Assembly: GCF_030297155.1 (NCBI RefSeq)
Contig: NZ_AP028068.1
Location: 1,922,001 to 1,986,000 of the forward strand
Reading direction: 5' to 3'
Source of the DNA: Vibrio sp. FE10
GTDB taxonomy: Bacteria; Pseudomonadota; Gammaproteobacteria; Enterobacterales; Vibrionaceae
DNA length: 64,000 nt
In this document: piece by piece, positions 63,001-64,000 of the stretch
Numbering within the stretch: the stretch's first letter is position 1
Layout of the letters: the number at the start of each line of letters is the position of its first letter
Notes under the pieces: model-generated
Told to the model about the DNA's origin: nothing
Database searches by the model: none
Seen by the model: only the letters and a program-made list of their open reading frames with translations
Translations under genes and position numbers: made by a program

Positions 63001-64000
63001 TTCTTGGCTCAAGGTAATTGAACCGTCTTCGTTAACGTTGTATGCCAAATCACCCGATACTGGTGCATCGTTAATTGGCAGAACATCGACGTTGATGACC
63101 GTATCAACTTCTGCACCGTCTTCATCACGAATGGTCACATCAAGTTGAACTTGGCCATTAAAGTTTTCATTCGGTGCAAAGCTACAAGTGCCGTCACCAT
63201 TTACAGAGAAGATGCCATCTGGGCCGTCGTAGCTAATGCCGACAAGCTCAACATCTCCTTCGACATCAGAAGCGTTAAGTAGCACTTGTGACTCACTGAA
63301 TGTAAGTACAGAGTCTTCATCAATGGTGTAAGACGTTGGGCCAGCAACTGGCGGATCGTTCACTTCAAGTACGGTGATACCCGCAGTTGTCGCATCGGTC
63401 GCGCCCTCTTCATCAGCAACCACAACATCTAGGGCGATTTCACCATTGAAGTTCTCGTTTGGCGAGAAAGTGTAAGTGCCGTTACCATTAATTTCAAGGA
63501 CACCGTCACTACCAGAGTAAGTCACGCTGTCTATTGATACATCCCCTTCGATATCAGAAGAGTTCGCCAATAGTTGTGCATCAGAAATGGTAATAGAGTT
63601 GTCTTCATTAACCGTGTAAGACGTAGAGCCCGCCACTGGCGGATCGTTCTCTGGAGTCACGCTAACATCAATGTTTGCAGACACCGTATCGGTACCATCA
63701 GACACATCGAAGCTAAAGTTCACGTCGCCATTGAAGTTTTCATTTGGCGCAAAGCTGTATGAGCCGTCACCATGGTCTGTAAGTACCCCATCAGTCCCTT
63801 CGTAACTGATACCTTCAACTGTTAAATCATCACCTTCAATATCGGTTGCGCCTGTAAGCAGGTCTGCATCGGTAAATTGTAGAGTTCCATCTTCTTCAAC
63901 ACTGAATTGTTGATCTTGAGGAACGGGCAAGTCATTGATTGGATTAACGGTTAGGTCAGCAGATGCTTGAACCGTATTCGTACCATCTGAGATATCGAAG
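45079..64000 (-). CDS. Giant tandem-95-repeat (cadherin-like) surface adhesin, N-terminus outside window
   Basis: One frame runs uninterrupted from the right edge to a stop at 45079: 6,306 visible codons, with the start beyond 64000. It consists of dozens of repeats of about 93-98 residues, each with the pattern DEDGSITxSxEQLLxxASDxxGD, NGDGTYSFAPNENFNG and a final VNDxP, as in calcium-dependent cadherin-like Big_9/tandem-95 domains of type I-secreted adhesins. Four non-repeat inserts interrupt the array: 59936-60759, 56920-57900, 53505-54030 and 50530-51320. The C-terminus is a Gln/Asp/Ser-rich acidic tail ending DFDQSSI. It shows no RTX nonapeptide array. It probably mediates attachment or biofilm; the secretion route is unconfirmed. 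Confidence 0.92.
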   Translation of the reverse strand, partial: FDISDGTNTVQASADLTVNPINDLPVPQDQQFSVEEDGTLQFTDADLLTGATDIEGDDLTVEGISYEGTDGVLTDHGDGSYSFAPNENFNGDVNFSFDVSDGTDTVSANIDVSVTPENDPPVAGSTSYTVNEDNSITISDAQLLANSSDIEGDVSIDSVTYSGSDGVLEINGNGTYTFSPNENFNGEIALDVVVADEEGATDATTAGITVLEVNDPPVAGPTSYTIDEDSVLTFSESQVLLNASDVEGDVELVGISYDGPDGIFSVNGDGTCSFAPNENFNGQVQLDVTIRDEDGAEVDTVINVDVLPINDAPVSGDLAYNVNEDGSITLSQEQLLSQASDVEGDDLTASDLTVDGNATVTANDDGSFTIVPDANFNGDVDIQFNITDGTDTVQATADLTVNPVNDLPVPQDQQFSIEEDGTLQFTDADLLTGATDIDGDDLTVEGISYTGGDGVLTDHGDGTYTFASNENFNGDVNFSFDVSDGTETVSANIDVSVTPENDPPVAGSTSYMVNEDNAITISDEQLLANSSDVEGAVSVDSVTYSGTDGVFQDNGDGSYTFLPNENFSGDISLDVIVADEEGAIDETTAGITVLEVNDPPVAGPTSYTIDEDSVLTFSESQILVNASDVEGDVELVGINYDGEDGIFTVNGDGTCSFAPNENFNGQVQLGVTIQDEDGATVETQINVDVLPINDPPVSGDLAYTINEDSSITLSQDQLLARAGDIDSENLEAINLSTDENATIEQNDDGSYTITPDADYNGDLDLSFDIIDNDGGEVQVGLDITVNPLNDLPQAQDQQFTIEEDGTLLFTDGDLLAGASDIDGDELSIENVLYTGADGVLSDNGDGTYSFAPNENFNGDVQFSFDVSDGTGSTAAVIDVSVTPENDPPVAGSTSYTVQEDGQITISDEQLLANSSDIEGDVALSSVSYTGDDGSFVDNGNGTYTFTPNENFDGDISLDVVVVDEDGATATTTAGIDVIAVNDGPETSGIQAEVDEDNSITITQEQLLANATDVEGDELTASNLQTNDPDATIVANDDGSFTITHTENFNGELDFTYSISDGDNEVLTTLDLTVNPVNDAPEAGEEIFIQAQEDQTVGVTLREEPALRLDQAPENGIIEANLDNEWVVLEVGQEVPADTEVRFVPSEDALAEGTHTTQIGTFDDNASVDDWGTEVDPYTREFSDGDLTVTVQSNDDPLGAWNGNTHIGHGIGDTDRQGLSGDEKLTVSVEGQDINEISFHLDGLGGWFMEESRHFTEVEIRAFNDDGELIDSMTYHKEDRSNYETDYTLTVDQPVSYFELGTVQGNGTYVVQNMTVSQTCHDEAVFTSIGVDGSEITETVELNIHAGDNEIELTADLPNITIDTEGSAQFASVVITEEQLLAQASDIDGDDLDIQNLELVGENSEHATLTDNGDGTWTVTPDENFHGEIELGYQVSDGELTDDNIININFESVNDAPIVSGPIVLSTDEDQGITFSADDLLANTTDVEGDALSISDITYGGDDGDLVDNGDGTFTFMPNENFNGEIDIDYKVFDGTDEVATHLDLTVVPVNDVPVPGEPLHTQMLENGSIVIEAKDLLSGATDVDGDILHVENLLLADQTQGTLTDNGDNTFTFEPAENFSGEVNLTFDISDGQASAPSTATVDVEIVNEGPQVSGPIQAAVDEDGSITITQEDLLANATDVDGDNLEAVNLATNDPNAVIVENSDGSFTITPSADFFGEIEFTYDVTDAIETVAADLNLTVNPINDAPDVPDMSFTTEDGQAITITEAELLAQATDVEGDELSVVNVTSASDTVEITDNGDGTYTLTPEQGFFGNVDLAFDVSDGTDVVAANIDLKVEFVNDAPEATPMVADVDEDGSILVTQEMLLENASDQDGDELFASALETNDPNASIVDNGDGTYTVTPSENFNGDIAFTYEVSDGELSTSNDMTLTVNPVNDIPIVAPGMYHIEEDGSILFTQEDLLSGAIDIDGDDLSVTSVNYSGDEGTVTDNGDGTFSFVPEEHFSGDLQFSFTVTDGTTEVEQDLNVHIEAVADAPDLVITDGDGVNVDDQAILVEPGGIVELNIAAALVDQDLSETLTVTVDGVPEGSVIQYDNEGVLNDQENGITSYNDTEITVTFEGETAGYQNAAGYYKVDEDGNITGVEVVYENASQVGGGGDLVPGQDQFSFQVAEGESFNLFLIPNGHQHNDFDSMQEGQYEFRAEDGSPANMDTVDPQLVFVAADGTETVIQGQNGDAIFHGGSSAQLNQDGIEHTRTTVNEDGELVYGFEDLYGGGDADYTDFNFTIDVGEVNSQIYSGEVTVGPDGSVTLPTTAIAQELQIQLPEDFNEQLEVHVTATATELSNDDSETVSQTIYINATGAHIEHAPEALPVAATVEEDGSIIITQEDLLANARDLDGDQLTALNLATDDDSVTITDNGDGTYTLTPDADFNGDVNFTFDVSDGDDVVSTNLELTVSPVNDGPLAQDQAFTVNEDGVLTFTDQDLLTGATDIEGDDLSVEGVTYTGADGVLTDNGDGTYSFAPNENFNGDVNFSFDVSDGTDTVTANVDVSVTPENDPPVAGSTSYTVHEDNSITISNEQLLANSSDIEGEVAIDSVTYSGSDGVLEINGNGTYTFSPNENFNGEVSLDVVVTDEDGATEATTAGITVLEVNDPPVAGPTSYTIDEDSVLTFSESQVLLNASDIEGDVELVEINYDGPDGIFSINGDGTCSFAPNENFNGQVQLDVTIQDEDGAQVDTHITVDVLPINDVPVSGDLAYSVEEDGSITLSQEQLLSQASDVDGDDLTASNLVVDGDATVVANDDGSFTITPDANFNGDIDLTFDINDGADTLVATADLTVNPVNDLPQPQDQTFSIGEDGVLNFTDEDLLTGATDIDGDDLSVEGVTYTGADGVLTDNGDGSYSFAPNENFNGDVNFSFDVSDGTDTVQANIDVSVTPENDPPVAGSTSYTVHEDNSITISDEQLLANSSDIEGDVAVDSVTYSGTDGVFEDNGDGTYTFLPNENFNGEVSLDVVVADEDGATEATTAGITVLEVNDPPIAGVTSYSVNEDEVITISSEQLLASASDIEGEVAIDSVNYTGSDGIFTDNGDGTFSFAPNANFDGDVSLDVVVTDEDGATATTTANIDVLPVNDAPVSGELAYSVDEDGSINLSQEQLLAQAGDVDGDDLSASNLTVGGDATVTANDDGSFTITPDADFNGDIDLSFDITDGDATIQATADLTVNPVNDLPTVGEPQFVTQEDTSFTFTEEQLLQNAGDIDGDNLSVENVASDSGTLVDNGDGTYTFAPNENFDGNVNVTFDVNDGTATVPAEATIDVQSVVDMPELSIASDLVIASDNFESGSNGWNTGTESSQGFESGDMLGRIGGTGGDEAVSKTYDIPSDVSEVNISFSFYEIDSWDGESFQIFVGGEELTSLDNSAFQTQDGTTTLYDSEGNEVGEVVHGVSQGEGFSGWNDQAHQINLTVPVEDGQLELGFGSTLNQSVNDESFGIDNIEISVSDADYQIIGTEDTPVPLDIDAALTDTDGSENLAILIEDVPEGSSLSAGTDNGDGTWSLQPEELAGLEFIPSGDFNGDVVLTVNATSTDVDTGTTATATQDVTIHISPANDAPEVEGDISAVTAEDNSITLTQEQLLEHAVDIDGDDLSAINLTTNDENATVQMNDDGSFTITPSENFNGNIEFSYDVTDGEDMVAAGLDLTVTPVNDAPEPQDQAFTIGEDGVLNFTDADLLTGATDVEGDDLTVEGVTYTGADGVLTDNGDGSYSFAPNENFNGDVNFSFNVSDGTDTVQANIDVSVTPENDPPVAGSTSYTVHEDNSITISNEQLLANSSDIEGEVAIDSVTYTGSDGVFEDNGDGTYTFSPNENFNGEVSLAVVVTDEDGATEATTAGITVLEVNDPPIAGSTSYSVNEDEVITISAEQLLANSSDIEGEVAIDSVTYTGADGIFTDNGNGTFSFAPNANFDGDVSLDVVVTDEDGATVATSASIDVLPINDPPVSGDLAYSIDEDGSITLTQEQLLSQASDVDGDDLTASNLSAGDNATVVDNGDGTFTVTPDANFNGDIDLSFDISDGTESIVANADLTVNPVNDLPTTSDVYANVDEDNVITITQEQLLANAADIEGDDLVASDLTLVGDDATIVDNGDGTFSITPSENFNGYIDVAYSINDGDTPIAANLGLTVDPVNDAPIVSADVAITIEEDGSYTITQEELLQFATDIEDDDMTAIIGEQGDETTVTGTVLDAETGNPIVGADVTLTDNAGHSYTAVTDQSGNYSVSGPVVDQGTVTIEQEGSITSSFLVPAGGDTNGGVTAISEVLEETDMRIVVTWGESPRDMDNHLWLYDTENGNELDHIYYRDMSHDLGEGNVVQQDVDDTNGGGPETITIPNYQDADMHYSVHNYTSRSWDVDGVEDVQVQVFVGDTLVETFSPDLSENPSGDHWHVFDIVNGVIVPSQDVGSENAFDLPTAEEALANENGIDISELLTGEEGDDSGETGGNEPSVGDVSIENALITDNGDGTYTITPEENFNGEFSISYNVDDGNGGVTPAELDVTVTAVNDLSVIYDHDYTINEDGSLTFTDDQLLAGATDIDGDDLSVESVNYEGTDGVFTDNGDGTYTFAPNENFNGSVDLTYDVSDGTDVVSANIDVQVVPINDVPVAGTTSYSVEEDGSITLSDAQLLANSSDVEGEVFVSDVSYSGTDGVFTDNGDGTYTFAPNENFNGDISLDVSVMDEDGATAETTAGIDVIAVNDLPVAGSTTYSVDEDNVIIISDAQLLANSSDIEGDVSVSDVSYSGADGIFTDNGDGTYSFAPNENFNGNVSLDVTVADEDGATAQTTAGIDVIAVNDAPVSGDLAYSVDEDGSITLSQEQLLAQASDVDGDDLTAANLTAGDNATVTANDDGSFTITPDADFNGDIDLSFDLSDGTETVVATADLTVNPVNDIAVVEDVAYTIEEDGSLTFTDEQLLAGASDIDGDELSVADVSYTGAEGVFTDNGDGTYTFAPNENFNGDVSLDFSVSDGTETVDANIDVTVTDVNDAPVAGATSYQMNEDGTITLSPAQLIANSSDVDGEVSLDSVSYSGADGILVQNEDGSVTFAPNENFNGDINLDVTVIDDDGATAETTAGIEVIAVNDAPVAGNVAYSVDEDGSITLSQEQLLANASDVDGDALTASNLSAGDNATVTANEDGSFTIMPEADFNGDIDLSFDVSDGLETVQAGVDLTVNPVNDLPTAADQSFTVEEDGTLIFTDADLLAGAADIDGDDLSITDVSYTGAEGVFTDNGDGTYSFAPNENFNGDVNLGFTVTDGTETVDANIDVTVTDINDAPVAGSTSYQMNEDGTITISPEQLIANSSDIDGEVSLESVTYTGSDGELVQNDDGSVTFTPSENFNGNISLDVVVTDDDGATATTTAGIEVLAVNDGPESEDVKLTTAEDSTILITQDMLLAQATDIDNTADELSASGLQIDPSLGELLDNEDGTWSFTPNENFNGDVPMTFTVSDGQETISVDGHIDVTPVNDAPEAPTIEMQGEEDVVMVIDPAYIADQVTDLDGDEISIESITVRAPANATLTQQPDGMYHLVTTQDFNGLVELGYQATDGEEVVDGSLNVDVIPVNDAPFNVGNAMMTTDEDGAFTFDAGDLMNLFGDIDTADLVVSRIITADGEDGGEVTDNGDGTWTFTPTGDFAGVSDLQVVVSDGEFETVLDVPVYVRPVADGAVISTDHDGPLVFGEDETGHLGLNVGLVDDSETLSNLVMTGFPVGFEVTDGVNTVMITEPGQYIDLFDWDISNIQMTPPEDFHGEFFVTVSATTVDYGDEPEAFEDGIDSGDFETVAGDSIILTADDLIGLAENVDADSDDEVKLVHLADRSQGEIVDNGDGTWTFTPAPGFTGEADIAYVVDKDGVLHDEQTGVVVKEGDSQENAAPEVNSITTTEIAADATLSFTDQDMLANLSDAEGDSLSIESVSLMEGQGVIESDNQGNYQFTPAEDYTGDVQVGFIATDGENRIESFFNVDIQGGDEAAASEGYALADDGSLTITESQLVDELGVSDTAQVVDVSDANDAGFFAESGEGEWTYWPNEDFDGNLAMNVEVNDGGEVSSHSVSIQVADESVQSEEPQVQVAQATEEQQVEVAQQADDQAQDAEAEGSVADVTAAPGDTISISIPDEVSGNESVDYAEMSGLPEGSTVSNALDNGDGSFTISGNLEQPVSVELPEGYEGTSEVQFQGYDELGSSIDGASGSVEVEVDDQYTMQGSTQEQQPDMAGMESGGSDWTSSGGQDQGVDFTDDSGSFDSDSQTGTDQGNDFDQSSI
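49186..50334 (-). repeat. Adhesin super-repeat unit 7 (A-B-B'-D, 1149 bp)
   Basis: Starts LSVIYDHDYT. Two B-type domains occupy positions 2 and 3, yet the 1149-bp length is kept exactly. Confidence 0.85.
50530..51320 (-). other. Non-repeat insert 4: carboxypeptidase-regulatory-like plus YfaP-like domain
   Basis: First a CarboxypepD_reg/CNA-B-like fold (VTGTVLDAETGNPIVGADVT), then MRIVVTWGESPRDMDNHLWL and HVFDIVNGVIVPSQ, which resemble YfaP-type domains. About 260 residues in all. Confidence 0.65.
51739..52887 (-). repeat. Adhesin super-repeat unit 6 (A-B-F-D, 1149 bp)
   Basis: Starts APEPQDQAF. Same period and same third-domain type as unit 5. Confidence 0.88.
53505..54030 (-). other. Non-repeat insert 3: lectin-like beta-sandwich
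   Basis: About 175 residues with DNFESGSNGWNTG, SFSFYEIDSWDGESFQIFV and FGIDNIEISV. The pattern is of a jelly-roll carbohydrate-binding-type domain; the family is not assigned. Confidence 0.55.
54319..55467 (-). repeat. Adhesin super-repeat unit 5 (A-B-F-D, 1149 bp)
   Basis: Same length and frame as unit 4, but the third domain is a different type (IAGVTSYSVNEDEVITISSE) without the cysteine. Confidence 0.88.
55468..56616 (-). repeat. Adhesin super-repeat unit 4 (A-B-C-D, 1149 bp)
   Basis: Domains GPLAQDQ, VAGSTSY, VAGPTSY and VSGDLAY, again totalling 383 residues. The C domain carries the same cysteine as in units 1 and 2. Confidence 0.9.
56920..57900 (-). other. Non-repeat insert 2: DUF4114-like domain
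   Basis: About 325 residues. The segment VYGFEDLYGGGDADYTDFNF is the DUF4114 signature, a calcium-type aspartate-rich motif found in bacterial surface proteins. Preceding it are a GVPEGS-type repeat and SFQVAEGESFNLFLIPNGHQ (split here from its neighbours). Confidence 0.7.
59936..60759 (-). other. Non-repeat insert 1 in the adhesin
   Basis: About 275 residues unlike the repeats. They begin EAGEEIFIQAQEDQ and contain IGHGIGDTDRQGLSGDEKL, FHLDGLGGWFMEESRHFTEV and one cysteine (SQTCHDEA). The middle looks like a beta-sandwich ligand-binding domain, but I do not recognise a family. Confidence 0.6.
61630..62781 (-). repeat. Adhesin super-repeat unit 2 (A-B-C-D, 1152 bp)
   Basis: Same domain order as unit 1, with one extra residue in D. 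It is directly adjacent to unit 1. A truncated third unit (A-B only) follows to 61048. Confidence 0.9.
62782..63930 (-). repeat. Adhesin super-repeat unit 1 (A-B-C-D, 1149 bp)
   Basis: Four consecutive domains of 98, 96, 96 and 93 residues, starting LPVPQDQQF, VAGSTSY, VAGPTSY and VSGDLAY. The same order recurs in the units below. Confidence 0.9.

Noticed and set aside
45079..64000. CRISPR-like or transposon-like repeats at the right end
   Set aside because: The repeats lie in one open coding frame with a cadherin-like domain period; there are no short spaced repeats, no transposase and no terminal inverted repeats.
45079..64000. Many overlapping frames on the opposite strand of the adhesin
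   Set aside because: They mirror the repeats, lack ribosome-binding sites and repeat the same antisense peptide; they are shadows of the adhesin frame.

Overview
The window looks like a Vibrio chromosome, most likely the secondary one of a Splendidus-clade-like species (inference). It carries a DUF3404/DUF2861 two-component locus matching vxrABC, an RpoS-like RpoQ/RpoX-type sigma factor, the Vibrio arrangement gcvT / XRE-cupin regulator / glyA-gcvH-gcvP, a GlyGly-CTERM trypsin, an M4 metalloprotease and a giant tandem-95-repeat adhesin. There are no rRNA or tRNA genes, insertion sequences or CRISPR arrays.

Layout. 1-2.6 kb: ribosome rescue factor arfB, a small XRE regulator, a short unknown gene and a secreted trypsin. 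2.8-10.3 kb: glycine cleavage cluster, with gcvT and its XRE-cupin neighbour leftward and glyA2-gcvH-gcvP rightward, with one perfect and one imperfect PurR-like operator. 10.3-14.6 kb: an alpha/beta hydrolase, a 35-residue membrane protein behind a CueR-type promoter, a DUF3644/HEPN-like protein and a NorM-type MATE pump. 14.6-20.6 kb: a type IV pilin-like protein, a chemoreceptor, a LysE exporter, a delta-carbonic-anhydrase-like protein, a lipoprotein and a VOC protein. 20.8-31.2 kb: M4 protease; a second tryptophanyl-tRNA synthetase behind a Trp-Trp leader peptide; a nucleotidyltransferase; D-serine dehydratase divergent from a CynX-like MFS; an AraC regulator; a YbhB-like protein; and an amidohydrolase. 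31.6-37 kb: vxrABC and a large secreted glycosidase-like protein. 37-40.7 kb: LysR regulator divergent from an EmrAB-type pump. 41-44.9 kb: an orphan response regulator with its Hpt partner, the RpoQ-like sigma factor and a short unknown gene. 45.1-64 kb: the 3' part of one giant adhesin gene, at least 6,306 codons long, whose start lies beyond the window.

How the genes work together. GlyA, GcvT, GcvH and GcvP interconvert serine, glycine and one-carbon units; PurR-like boxes would tie this to purine supply. The RR/Hpt pair and vxrABC are signalling modules. The sigma factor and the adhesin lie near each other and could link regulation to surface attachment (inference).

The strongest new observations are: (1) a leader-peptide attenuator with tandem Trp codons before trpS; (2) a near-canonical CueR promoter driving an unannotated 35-residue protein with a Cys-Cys motif; (3) two degraded gene fragments, copies of pieces of the carbonic anhydrase and MFS genes, in intergenic space; (4) a perfect PurR palindrome followed by a terminator upstream of gcvT, possibly a small RNA or attenuated leader; (5) a strict 1,149-1,152-bp higher-order repeat in the adhesin.
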